Positions 26,240 to 35,389 of a stretch of 57,302 nt of DNA are shown here, one piece after another. Every line of letters begins with the position of its first letter. Position 1 is the stretch's first letter. The notes under the pieces were generated by a model. It ran no database searches. It had not been told where the DNA came from and saw only the letters and a program-made list of their open reading frames with translations. A program made the position numbers and the translations under genes. This DNA comes from Casp-actino8 sp001510335 (GTDB lineage Bacteria > Actinomycetota > Acidimicrobiia > Acidimicrobiales > Ilumatobacteraceae), in the NCBI GenBank assembly GCA_027729635.1, contig JAQCEM010000013.1, positions 1 through 57,302 on the forward strand, read 5' to 3'.

Positions 26240-28384
26240 GTGATCGAGCATTTGTCGACCGAGACCACGAGCGTCGTTTTAGATGTACGTCGGGGGATAC
26301 CGGTGGTGCTCCATTGGGGCGAACCATTGAGCGACATACCTGCGACTTGGAGTCGTACTCCCGTTCCTTATGGGGCAATTCAATTCGTTGAACCAATTTC
26401 AATCGTTCCGATGCACGGCGACGGATTCATGGGTCGTCCTGGTTTTCAAGCCCACCGTCGTGGGGGTCGTCACTGGTCACCGCGTTTTGTGTACGAATCG
26501 CATTCGCTCACAGAAGGTGATGAAGGGTCAACTCTTGTATGTCATGCCCTCGATGAAGTTTCTGAATTACGAATTGAGACGCATATCACTCTCACTCATG
26601 ACGGAGTTTTGAAGGTCCAGTCAATGGTCGAGAACTTTGGCGACTCGCCACTAATGCTTGACGCGTTCACGGTTTCGTTGCCACTACCAAGTCATGCTGA
26701 AGAACTTGGTGTCTTTGCCGGACGCTGGATTCGTGAATTTGATTTTCAGCGATTTGCTTGGCCGTACGGCGCATGGACAAGTGAAAATCGTTTAGGTCGT
26801 ACCTCGCATGAGCACCCTCCGTACATCTGGTCAATGCAAACAGGTGCTGGCGAATGGGATGGTGACGTGTGGGGAGTCCATGCGGCGTGGAGCGGAAATC
26901 ACGTTGTCTATGCCGAGAAGTTGCCTGATGGTCGTCGTTACATACAAAGCGGCGAACTCTTCCATGCTGGTGAGATGTGTGTATATGCCGGCGAAACCTT
27001 TAGTACGACCGAAGTTATTGGCGTGTATTCATCGCGTGGCTTGACGCCGGCTTCGTGGGGATTTCACAACGAAGCCCGCAGACGCGCGCCGCGACAGAAT
27101 CTTTCTCCGCGCCCGGTTCATCTGAATACTTGGGAAGCAGTTTATTTCAATCACGATGTCATCAAGCTTAAAGAATTGGCCGATCGAGCGGCTGATGTTG
27201 GAATTGAGCGATTCGTTTTAGACGATGGTTGGTTCGGCGGTCGTCGTAATGATCGAACTGGTCTGGGCGACTGGTGGGTGTCTGGCGATGTCTATCCCGA
27301 TGGCTTGAAATCATTGATTGATCATGTGACTGGCCTTGGCATGCAGTTCGGTATTTGGATCGAACCCGAAATGGTGAATCCCGATAGCGATCTTTTGCGG
27401 GCGCACCCCGATTGGGCTCTTGCAACCGATGGGTACGACTCGGTTCTCGGACGCAATCAATTGGTGCTTGATCTTTCGCGTCAAGAGGCTTTTGACCATG
27501 TACTCACTCAACTTGACGCCCTACTGACTAACCACGACATCAGTTATGTCAAGTGGGATATGAACCGTTGGCATGTTCAAGGCAGTAATGCTGATGGCAA
27601 GGCTGGCACTCACGATCAAACAGTGGCGATGTATGCGTTACTTGATGCGTTGCGTCAGCGACATCCTGTTGTGGAGTTTGAATCGTGTGCCTCTGGCGGT
27701 GGTCGAATTGATCACGAAATGTTGCGTCGTGTTGAACGCGTGTGGACCAGCGACAGTAACGATGCGCTCGAACGACAATTCATTCAGCGGGGTGCCTCAA
27801 TGGTGATTCCACCCGAAGTGATGGGTTCGCATATCGGGCCCTCTCGATCGCACACCACTGGTCGTCGACACACGATGGCATTTAGGGGAGTGACAGCACT
27901 CTTCGGGCACCTCGGAGTTGAAACCGACATCACGCAATGTGATGGCGACGAGATTGCTCAACTCGCACAACTCGTTGACATCTATCAGGGTTACCGCGAT
28001 CTGTTGCATGGCGGTGACACAGTTCGTTTTGACACCTTTGCAATCTCGGCGGGTACGAGTCTGGCCCATGGGGTCTATTCACACGATCGCACCGAGGGCC
28101 TTTTGGCGTACTGCCAGCTTTCAACGGCTACCTCGCTCACGCCACCCACTTGGCGAATTCCTGATTTGCTGCCAGATCGCCACTATTGCGTCAACATCGT
28201 GCCAACTGACCCGTCCGGTTCGGTCATAGTGGTCGGGCCGGCTTCGCAACAGCCCGATTGGGTGGGGCGGGCGCAAAAAGGCGAGCCCTTGACCTACTCA
28301 GGTAAGTTTTTGGCTTCCGTGGGCCTGCCTTCGCCCATCATGTGGCCCGAATCGGCAGTGCTCGTACACCTGTCGTGCTCGTAG
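26240..28384 (+). CDS. Alpha-galactosidase, glycoside hydrolase family 36
   Basis: About 714 aa from GTG 26240 (an earlier GTG at 26201 and an ATG at 26120 are in frame, the latter inside galT). N-terminal beta-sandwich, central TIM barrel, C-terminal beta domain. The nucleophile Asp is in VKWDMNRW (D440), the acid/base Asp in the TSDSND segment (about D505-D508), and FVLDDGWFGGRR plus CASGGGRID are GH36 signatures. It has no signal peptide, so it acts on imported alpha-galactosides (melibiose/raffinose type). Head-to-head with galT, consistent with a shared control of galactoside use. Confidence 0.93.
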   Translation: MIEHLSTETTSVVLDVRRGIPVVLHWGEPLSDIPATWSRTPVPYGAIQFVEPISIVPMHGDGFMGRPGFQAHRRGGRHWSPRFVYESHSLTEGDEGSTLVCHALDEVSELRIETHITLTHDGVLKVQSMVENFGDSPLMLDAFTVSLPLPSHAEELGVFAGRWIREFDFQRFAWPYGAWTSENRLGRTSHEHPPYIWSMQTGAGEWDGDVWGVHAAWSGNHVVYAEKLPDGRRYIQSGELFHAGEMCVYAGETFSTTEVIGVYSSRGLTPASWGFHNEARRRAPRQNLSPRPVHLNTWEAVYFNHDVIKLKELADRAADVGIERFVLDDGWFGGRRNDRTGLGDWWVSGDVYPDGLKSLIDHVTGLGMQFGIWIEPEMVNPDSDLLRAHPDWALATDGYDSVLGRNQLVLDLSRQEAFDHVLTQLDALLTNHDISYVKWDMNRWHVQGSNADGKAGTHDQTVAMYALLDALRQRHPVVEFESCASGGGRIDHEMLRRVERVWTSDSNDALERQFIQRGASMVIPPEVMGSHIGPSRSHTTGRRHTMAFRGVTALFGHLGVETDITQCDGDEIAQLAQLVDIYQGYRDLLHGGDTVRFDTFAISAGTSLAHGVYSHDRTEGLLAYCQLSTATSLTPPTWRIPDLLPDRHYCVNIVPTDPSGSVIVVGPASQQPDWVGRAQKGEPLTYSGKFLASVGLPSPIMWPESAVLVHLSCS

Positions 28385-28393
28385 CATTGAGGC

Positions 28394-28708
28394 GTGTCCG
28401 AATCATCTTCTGAACGAATCTCCGCTGAGGTCGTGGTCAAAGTTTCACGCTTGGCCCGCCTTGACGTCACCCCTGATGAAGTGCAACGCATCACTAAGCA
28501 AATGGCGGGAATGCTTGAACACTTTGCAGATATCGATGCTCTCGACTTGAGCGATATCGAGCCCATGACGCAGCCATATCCACTCTCAAATGTTTTCCGT
28601 GAAGATGTCGTCGTGACAGGTCTTGATCGTGAAGAAGTGTTGGCCAATGCGCCAGCTGCTGAAGACGGACGCTTCCGGGTTCCGCCGATCGTGGGATTGG
28701 ACGGCTGA
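28394..28708 (+). CDS. gatC: Aspartyl/glutamyl-tRNA amidotransferase subunit C
   Basis: 104 aa, GTG start. GatC stabilises GatA and wraps between GatA and GatB. It has the characteristic VVKVSRLARLDVTPDE opening and the IDALDLSDIEPMTQPYPL...FREDVV middle, ending with a VPPIVG tail. One base separates its TGA from the gatA ATG. The complex makes Gln-tRNA(Gln) and/or Asn-tRNA(Asn) from mischarged precursors. Confidence 0.95.
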   Translation: MSESSSERISAEVVVKVSRLARLDVTPDEVQRITKQMAGMLEHFADIDALDLSDIEPMTQPYPLSNVFREDVVVTGLDREEVLANAPAAEDGRFRVPPIVGLDG

Positions 28709-28709
28709 G

Positions 28710-30179
28710 ATGACAACGCCCGCAAATATTCATAGCAATATTCCGACAACTGCCGCTGCCATCGCTGATGGAGTTCGCTCTGGTGCATTAAAGGCAGTTG
28801 ATGTTCTTGAAGCCCACCTCGCGCAGATCGCCGCGCGAGAAGGCGACATTCATGCGTTCAACTTGGTGACTGCCGATGAAGCACGTGCCGCCGCTGCGCG
28901 TGTTGATGCCGATGTCGCTGCAGGTCGCGACCCCGGTGTTTTAGCTGGTGTGCCGATTGCGTTGAAGGACAACATGTGCACGCGCGGTATCCCGACGACA
29001 TGCTCGTCAAAGATTCTTGAAGGTTGGCGGCCTCCGTACGACGCAACTGTTGTGCAGCGACTCGCTGCTGCCGGTGCAGTCGCCATCGGCAAAACCAACC
29101 TCGATGAATTCGCCATGGGCTCGAGTACTGAAAACTCGGCTTTTGGTGTCACCTTCAACCCGCGTGATACGTCGCGAGTTTCTGGTGGCTCAAGTGGTGG
29201 AAGCGCTGCTGCTGTGGCCGCTGGTTTTTCGCCGATCAGTATTGGTAGCGATACGGGTGGTTCAATTCGCCAGCCCGCGGCACTGTGTGGCGTGGTCGGT
29301 GTCAAACCCACCTACGGAACAGTGAGCCGTTACGGCTTAGTTGCCTATGCGAGCAGTCTCGATCAGATGGGTCCGTTCTCGATTGATGTACGGGACTCTG
29401 CTCTTGTGCTCGAAGCAATCAGCGGTCACGACCCGATGGACTCAACATCAATTCCGCAAGCACCGTTGTCACTGCAACACGTTTTGTCGCAAGGTGTTGA
29501 AGGATTGCGCGTTGGACGAATTACCGACATGCCAAGTGGTGCCGACCCCGATGTCACAGCGCGACTTGAAGCAGCCTTCGATGCTTTGAAGGCCGCGGGG
29601 GCAAAGATTGTTGATGTTGAAATGCCCTCAATGAAGTATGCGCTCACTGCGTATTACCTCATTGCCCCGGCCGAAGCGAGCAGCAACTTGGCCCGGTACG
29701 ACGGAGTGCGTTACGGATTGCGCGTCAATACAACTGACACCAACGCGATGTATAGCGCAACCCGTACTGCTGGATTTGGCGAAGAAGTTAAGCGCCGCAT
29801 CATGCTCGGAACCTATGCGTTGTCGGCCGGTTATTACGACGCCTATTACGGCAAAGCGCTCAAGGTTCGCCGACTCATCAGCGATGATTTCGCTCGTGCG
29901 TACACCAAAGCCGATGTGCTGCTGACGCCGACGTCGCCGATTGTTGCGTTCCCAGTTGGCGAAAAGTCTGATGACCCGTTAGCGATGTACCTATGTGACA
30001 TCTACACAATCCCGACGAACCTTGCTGGACATCCAGCCATGAGCGTTCCATTCGGAACTGGTGCTCATGGTTTGCCAGTCGGTGTGCAGATTTTGGCCCC
30101 AACTTTGGGCGAACAAGTGATGTTTAAAGTTGCGGCGTCTCTTGAACGAAGCATGATCGCGGCCGGAGGTGCGAAGTGA
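28710..30179 (+). CDS. gatA: Aspartyl/glutamyl-tRNA amidotransferase subunit A
   Basis: 489 aa from ATG 28710; earlier in-frame starts lie inside gatC. Amidase-signature glutaminase: catalytic Lys in PIALKDN, the Gly/Ser-rich SGGSSGGSAAAVAAG and the cis-Ser/nucleophile region GSDTGGSIRQPA, giving the Ser-cisSer-Lys triad. It releases ammonia from glutamine for GatB. The stop overlaps the gatB GTG by 4 bases. Confidence 0.97.
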   Translation: MTTPANIHSNIPTTAAAIADGVRSGALKAVDVLEAHLAQIAAREGDIHAFNLVTADEARAAAARVDADVAAGRDPGVLAGVPIALKDNMCTRGIPTTCSSKILEGWRPPYDATVVQRLAAAGAVAIGKTNLDEFAMGSSTENSAFGVTFNPRDTSRVSGGSSGGSAAAVAAGFSPISIGSDTGGSIRQPAALCGVVGVKPTYGTVSRYGLVAYASSLDQMGPFSIDVRDSALVLEAISGHDPMDSTSIPQAPLSLQHVLSQGVEGLRVGRITDMPSGADPDVTARLEAAFDALKAAGAKIVDVEMPSMKYALTAYYLIAPAEASSNLARYDGVRYGLRVNTTDTNAMYSATRTAGFGEEVKRRIMLGTYALSAGYYDAYYGKALKVRRLISDDFARAYTKADVLLTPTSPIVAFPVGEKSDDPLAMYLCDIYTIPTNLAGHPAMSVPFGTGAHGLPVGVQILAPTLGEQVMFKVAASLERSMIAAGGAK

Positions 30180-31690
30180 CTGCTGCAGATAACAAGACTC
30201 AAGGCTCAGAAATCCAGTACGACATGAGCAAGAACGAAATCAAGGTTGCACCCAACGATGGTTCGTACCTACTTGATGGTTACGAACTTGTCTGTGGTCT
30301 TGAAGTTCACGTCGAACTAGCGACCGCAACCAAATTGTTCTCGGCAAGTGCTAATCGCTTTGGTGATGATCCGAATACACACATTGACCCGGTAACACTC
30401 GGACTTCCTGGTGCCTTGCCGGTGCTGAACCGCCAAGCAGTTGAGCTCGCGATGCGTATCGGTCTGGCTTTGAACTGCTCCGTGCAACCAAGCACCTTCC
30501 ACCGCAAAAACTACTTCTATCCCGATATGCCAAAGGCCTATCAGATTTCGCAATACGACCAACCGATTAACGTCAATGGTTGGCTTGAACTGCCAGGTGG
30601 CAAGCGCATCGGAGTTGAGCGCGCTCACCTCGAAGAAGACACTGGCAAGAGCACGCACATTGGTGGAACTGGTGGACGTATTCACGGCAGTGATTATTCA
30701 TTGATCGACTTCAACCGCGCAGGAGTGCCGCTTGTTGAAATCGTTGGTCGTCCCGACATTGCAAGTCCAGAAGAAGCGCGTCAATACGTCACCGAACTGC
30801 GCCAGATTTTGGTAGCGGTTGGTGCTTCTGACGCCAAGATGGAAGAGGGCTCGATGCGTTGCGATGCCAACGTGAGTGTGCGCAAGCCGGGCTCACCGTT
30901 AGGTATTCGTTGCGAAATCAAAAACGTCAACTCGGTACGTTCATTGGGTAGAGCGATCGAATACGAAGCGCGTCGTCAGATTGTGTTGCTTGAAACTGGT
31001 GAAAAGATTCGTCAAGAAACTCGTCACTGGGATGAAACCGATGGTCGTACTCACACATTGCGTTCAAAAGAAGATGCCGATGACTATCGCTATTTCTTAG
31101 AGCCCGATCTTGTGCCGTTGAATCCTGATCGGGCATGGATTGACGCTGTTCGTGCCGCATTACCGATGTTGCCGCGTGAACGTCGTTTGCGTTTGTCGCA
31201 CGCGACTGGCGCTCCAGCCGATGGTGAAGCAATCATGGTGGTTGTTGAGCGTGGCCAAGATGACTACGTGATGTCTGTTGGTGAAGCAGGCGCCGATGTT
31301 GCCCGCGCTCTTGTACATGTCAAAGAAGCCTTTGCCGAACAGGGGGCAAACCCGACGGTGCCGGCAGGCGACTTGGCACAAATGATCATCATGGAAACTG
31401 GCGGTAAGTTGACGTCGACTCAGGCCAAAACTGTGTTGGCCGAAATTGTGGCCAACGGTGGTGGCGATGCCGTGGCGATCGCAGCAACTAAAGGCTTCGA
31501 GGCCATGGACAATTCGGCCCTTGAAGCCATCGTCGATCAGGTCATTGCCGAGCAGGCTGAAGCCTGGTCGAAGTATTGCGGTGGCGAACAAAAGGCCATG
31601 GGTGCTTTGGTCGGAGCAATCATGAAGGCCAGTCAAGGTAAAGCCGATGGCAAAGCCGTCACAGCATTGCTTCTTGCCAAAAAGGGCTAG
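30176..31690 (+). CDS. gatB: Aspartyl/glutamyl-tRNA amidotransferase subunit B
   Basis: 504 aa, GTG start in a GTGA overlap with gatA. The cradle domain includes YELVCGLEVHVEL, FHRKNYFYPDMPKAYQISQYD and EMVEE-like metal/ATP site segments (EEDTGKSTH); a helical domain and YqeY-like tail complete the protein. It activates and amidates Glu-tRNA(Gln)/Asp-tRNA(Asn). The 30-residue N-terminal extension before YELVCGLE is slightly longer than usual, and ATG codons at 30224 or nearby could be the true start. Confidence 0.96.
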   Translation: MTAADNKTQGSEIQYDMSKNEIKVAPNDGSYLLDGYELVCGLEVHVELATATKLFSASANRFGDDPNTHIDPVTLGLPGALPVLNRQAVELAMRIGLALNCSVQPSTFHRKNYFYPDMPKAYQISQYDQPINVNGWLELPGGKRIGVERAHLEEDTGKSTHIGGTGGRIHGSDYSLIDFNRAGVPLVEIVGRPDIASPEEARQYVTELRQILVAVGASDAKMEEGSMRCDANVSVRKPGSPLGIRCEIKNVNSVRSLGRAIEYEARRQIVLLETGEKIRQETRHWDETDGRTHTLRSKEDADDYRYFLEPDLVPLNPDRAWIDAVRAALPMLPRERRLRLSHATGAPADGEAIMVVVERGQDDYVMSVGEAGADVARALVHVKEAFAEQGANPTVPAGDLAQMIIMETGGKLTSTQAKTVLAEIVANGGGDAVAIAATKGFEAMDNSALEAIVDQVIAEQAEAWSKYCGGEQKAMGALVGAIMKASQGKADGKAVTALLLAKKG

Positions 31691-31765
31691 GTTTCGTCGT
31701 CCCATTAGCCATTGTCCGAGCGCTCGCCTGCGTAGGCATCGTGGTCGGGCGAATACTGTGGGGTC

Positions 31766-33700
31766 ATGGGGATCACAACAAAACTTTCGCCGTTGCCACT
31801 TGATGATGCCGAAATTCTGAAGCAGTTGCCTGAGGCAGAACTTTTGGCGTTGCTCACTGCTGTTGCGCATATCACCGACGACCTCGAAGTGCTCGACGAT
31901 CGGTTGTATCCAAACCTTCTGACATTGCGTGAACCACAAAGTGGATATAGCGAAGAGCAACAAACTTTGGCGCGCGACATCGTGATGCGGGGTTTGCGCA
32001 AATTCCGTGATGAACAAAAAGGAGTCCCAGCGCGTCCATCGCCTGAGCGTCTCCGTACGATCATGCAGTTCGTCGCCGGAGAACCAGTGAACGAACGTTA
32101 CGTGCCATTGCTACTTGAAGAACTGGCTCTTGATGGTGACCAACTTCGCGCGCCCCAATGGAATAAGTCATCTATTGCTCCCGACCGAGATTTTTCAGCG
32201 ATCATCATCGGCGCTGGGATGTCGGGTATCGCGGCGGCGCATCGCCTTCGCCAAGCAGGAGTTCCCGTCACTATCCTCGAAAAGAATGAAGATGTTGGCG
32301 GCACGTGGCTCGAAAACAAATATCCAGGTTGCCGCGTTGACATCCAAAACCACATGTATAGCTATAGTTTTGCCCAGCGCCATGACTGGCCATTTTTCTT
32401 TAGCCCGCGCCAAGTTCTGCATGAATATTTCCGCAACTGCGCCGAAGAATTCGGCTTGTTACCCATCATCAATTTTAAGACCGAAGTTGAATCGGCTGAG
32501 TGGCACGAAGATGCTCAGCAGTGGGTGGTAACTTCGATCAACGGAGCCGGAACCAAGCGCGTCGACCGTGCGAATATTCTGGTGTCGGCAGTTGGTCAAC
32601 TGAATCGACCGAATTATCCCGACATCGACGGCATTGATTCCTTTGCCGGTGACTCATTTCATTCGGCTACTTGGAATTTCAATGTTGATCTCACCGGCAA
32701 AAAAGTTGCTGTCATCGGCACAGGTGCCAGTGCCTGCCAATTCATTCCACAAGTCGCCAAACAAGCAGGCGAGTTGTTTGTGTTCCAGCGCACAACTCCG
32801 TGGATGATCCCGGCACCGCGCTATCAAGAAACGGTTCCGAACGGTTTCAACTGGATGCTCTCGCATGTGCCGTTCTACGCCGAGTGGTATCGCTTCTCGA
32901 TGTTCTGGCGTGGCGCCGAAGGTATGTTGCCGGCAGCCACTGTTGATCCCGATTATCCGCCCACCGAAAAGTCGGTCGGTCTCATGAACGAGATGATGCG
33001 ACAGATGTTGATCGAATGGACAAACGCTCTCACTGAAGGCGACGAGGTTTTACGGGCACAATTGACACCTAATTACCCACCACTCTCTAAGCGTTTCGTG
33101 GTCGACGACGGGTCATTTGCTCTAAGTTTGCGCCAACCACACGTCAGTTTGGTGACCGACAAGATTGACCGAATTGAATCTAACGGAATTCGTACTTCAG
33201 ATGGGCAATTGCGTGAAGTTGATGTAATCATCTACGGAACAGGTTTTAGGGCGAGTCAGTTCTTGACCCCGATGAAGGTGACCGGCCGCAACAAAACTGA
33301 TTTGCACGAACAATGGGCCGGTGATGCTCGGGCTTATTTGGGAGTAGTGATTCCAAACTTCCCGAACTTCTTCTGCTTGTACGGACCCAACACCAACATT
33401 GTTGCTAACGGGTCAATCATTTATTTCAGTGAGTGCGAGGTGTACTACTTAGTGGAGTGCGCCAAGATGTTGCTTGAATCAAACTTGGGGTCGCTAGATC
33501 CGTTGCAATCAGTTCATGATGAATACAACGAACGTATTGATGCAGCCAACAAACTACGTACATGGGGCTTCTCATCGGTGAGTAGTTGGTATAAGAATGT
33601 GCATGGACGTAGTGCGCAAAACTGGCCGTTCAGTGTTCTTGAGTTTTGGGAACAAACGCGAGTCCCCGAAACCAGTGACTACAAACTGGTTTCAAAATAG
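31766..33700 (+). CDS. Flavin-containing Baeyer-Villiger-type monooxygenase
   Basis: 644 aa. A helical N-terminal extension of about 140 residues precedes the FAD-binding GAGMSGIAAAHRL, the BVMO fingerprint FxGxxxHxxxW (FAGDSFHSATW) and the NADPH-binding GTGASA. VGGTWLENKYPGCRVD is also typical. These enzymes insert oxygen next to a ketone, giving an ester or lactone, at NADPH cost. The long N-terminus is shared with a subset of actinobacterial BVMOs that act on cyclic or steroid ketones. Followed after 8 bases by a crotonase, suggesting ring or side-chain degradation. Confidence 0.92.
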   Translation: MGITTKLSPLPLDDAEILKQLPEAELLALLTAVAHITDDLEVLDDRLYPNLLTLREPQSGYSEEQQTLARDIVMRGLRKFRDEQKGVPARPSPERLRTIMQFVAGEPVNERYVPLLLEELALDGDQLRAPQWNKSSIAPDRDFSAIIIGAGMSGIAAAHRLRQAGVPVTILEKNEDVGGTWLENKYPGCRVDIQNHMYSYSFAQRHDWPFFFSPRQVLHEYFRNCAEEFGLLPIINFKTEVESAEWHEDAQQWVVTSINGAGTKRVDRANILVSAVGQLNRPNYPDIDGIDSFAGDSFHSATWNFNVDLTGKKVAVIGTGASACQFIPQVAKQAGELFVFQRTTPWMIPAPRYQETVPNGFNWMLSHVPFYAEWYRFSMFWRGAEGMLPAATVDPDYPPTEKSVGLMNEMMRQMLIEWTNALTEGDEVLRAQLTPNYPPLSKRFVVDDGSFALSLRQPHVSLVTDKIDRIESNGIRTSDGQLREVDVIIYGTGFRASQFLTPMKVTGRNKTDLHEQWAGDARAYLGVVIPNFPNFFCLYGPNTNIVANGSIIYFSECEVYYLVECAKMLLESNLGSLDPLQSVHDEYNERIDAANKLRTWGFSSVSSWYKNVHGRSAQNWPFSVLEFWEQTRVPETSDYKLVSK

Positions 33701-33708
33701 GGATCACG

Positions 33709-34488
33709 ATGAGCGAGCACATCAAATACACGCGTGATGGAAAGATCGGCACGATCACGATTGATCGTCCCGAGAAAAAGAATGCGATGACATTCGCAAT
33801 TCTTTTTGATTTCATTGAAGCAGTCCGCCATGCGGGTGAAGACGACATTGCTGCTTTAGTGATCACCGGAGTTCCCGGTGCCTTTTGTGCAGGGACCGAT
33901 TTGGCCGATCTGTCAACGATTCCTGGCGCGCAACGGGGTTTGCGAGGTTCAGCCGAAGAGACCGATAAGTGGTGGCCAATTGTTCAATGCCCGAAGCCAA
34001 CGATCTGTGCGATTGACGGGCCCGCAGTTGGCATGGGCGCCGAGTTCACGTCGCAATGCGATATTCGTTTGGCATCGACGAATGCGCGATTTGCTTGGAA
34101 CTTTGTGCGTCGTGGACTTGTCCCCGACACCGGCGCAGGAACCTGGCTCTTGCCGCGCATTATCGGAGTACAAAACGCGCTGCGCCTGACATATACGGGT
34201 GACATGATTGATGCCGCCGAAGCATTGCGTCTTGGTTATGTGCTTGAAGTTGTCGAATCAAAAGATTTGCTGCCTCGGGCGTATGAACTTGCTGAGAAAA
34301 TCGCTGCCGGTTCGCCGCACAGTTTGAAGCTCATCAAAGAACTCACTTATTTGGGTTTGACTGCACCAGTTTCAGAACACATGGAACGCCATACCTCGGC
34401 AATGTCGGCCAGTTTCAAGAGCGATGATCATCGTGAAGGCGTTGCCTCGTTCCTTGAGCGTCGTCCCGCGAATTTCACTGGACGTTAA
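33709..34488 (+). CDS. Enoyl-CoA hydratase/isomerase (crotonase) family protein
   Basis: 259 aa. Crotonase with TIDRPEKKNAM, the oxyanion loop FCAGTDLADL and GPAVGMGAEFTSQCD, which keeps the first catalytic Glu position; the second is Asp (LVPDTGAG). The C-terminal FLERRPANF end is usual. Eight bases downstream of the monooxygenase, so probably the same transcript and the same breakdown pathway. The substrate is not assigned. Confidence 0.9.
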   Translation: MSEHIKYTRDGKIGTITIDRPEKKNAMTFAILFDFIEAVRHAGEDDIAALVITGVPGAFCAGTDLADLSTIPGAQRGLRGSAEETDKWWPIVQCPKPTICAIDGPAVGMGAEFTSQCDIRLASTNARFAWNFVRRGLVPDTGAGTWLLPRIIGVQNALRLTYTGDMIDAAEALRLGYVLEVVESKDLLPRAYELAEKIAAGSPHSLKLIKELTYLGLTAPVSEHMERHTSAMSASFKSDDHREGVASFLERRPANFTGR

Positions 34489-34545
34489 GCCAAGCGTCAT
34501 CCTTTTTATGAAGATCTCTACTACTAGATCGGCAAAGATGTCATT

Positions 34546-35373
34546 ATGAGAATTTTGCTTACCAACGACGATGGAATTGATTCAGTCGGATTGCATGTTT
34601 TAGCCCGTGCGATGCGGCCCTTTGGTGAAGTAGTCATTGCTGCACCCGATCGCGAATTTTCTGGTGCCGGTGCGGCTCTTGGTGCTTTGCACTTGATTCA
34701 ACCTGAGGTACATCGTGCTCAAGTTGAAGGCATTGATGAAGCGTGGGCAGTCACTGGTCCGCCAGCACTTTGTGTGATGTTCTCGCGTCTTGGTGCATTT
34801 GGTGCACCGTTTGATTTGGTTGTGTCGGGAATCAACCCGGGTGCCAACGTGGGCCGCTCGGTGTATCACTCTGGAACAGTTGGCGCAGCGCTCACGGCAC
34901 GCAACGGTTTGATCTCAGGTATCGCAGTTAGCCAAGCAGTGACCGGATTTGGCGTTGAGGGGCAAGGTTGGGATGAAATGTTGGTGGGGCAGAAGTGGGA
35001 GACCGCAGCGTCAGTTGCCGCAGCCTTTGTTGAAGGTTTCGTGGCCAATATGCCGACGATCCCGATTGTGGTCAACATCAATGTGCCAAATACCGAACTC
35101 AGCGACATCAAGGGTTGGAAGTCAGCACGCCTTGGCCATGAACCGCCTCGCCGCATGAGTACCGCCAACCTCGAACCCAAAGAAGGTCATGAAGGAAGCT
35201 TTTATGTGCGTATGGCGTGGGGAGATGCGGCCGAACTTCCGACTGACACCGACGGCGGAATGGTTGCCGATGGTTATGTGGCGGTGAGTTATCTCAGTTC
35301 GATTGTCAACACAGAACGAGATGATGTCGCAGCCGCAGAAACAGCAATGACACGATTGATCGCTGGCAAATAG
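34546..35373 (+). CDS. surE: 5'/3'-nucleotidase SurE
   Basis: 275 aa. Metal-dependent survival-protein phosphatase: LTNDDGIDSVGL at the N-terminus supplies the two metal-binding Asp residues, APDREFSGAGAALG the next conserved block, and SGINPGANVGRSVYHSGTVGAA the conserved Asn-rich loop. It hydrolyses nucleoside monophosphates. Long enough to include the C-terminal swapped segment. Convergent with the L,D-transpeptidase gene, 16 bases apart. Confidence 0.95.
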   Translation: MRILLTNDDGIDSVGLHVLARAMRPFGEVVIAAPDREFSGAGAALGALHLIQPEVHRAQVEGIDEAWAVTGPPALCVMFSRLGAFGAPFDLVVSGINPGANVGRSVYHSGTVGAALTARNGLISGIAVSQAVTGFGVEGQGWDEMLVGQKWETAASVAAAFVEGFVANMPTIPIVVNINVPNTELSDIKGWKSARLGHEPPRRMSTANLEPKEGHEGSFYVRMAWGDAAELPTDTDGGMVADGYVAVSYLSSIVNTERDDVAAAETAMTRLIAGK

Positions 35374-35389
35374 CGTTAAAGCACTTGTA

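Noticed and set aside
31691..31765. Terminator or small RNA between gatB and the monooxygenase
   Set aside because: No stem with T run could be found in the 75 bases.
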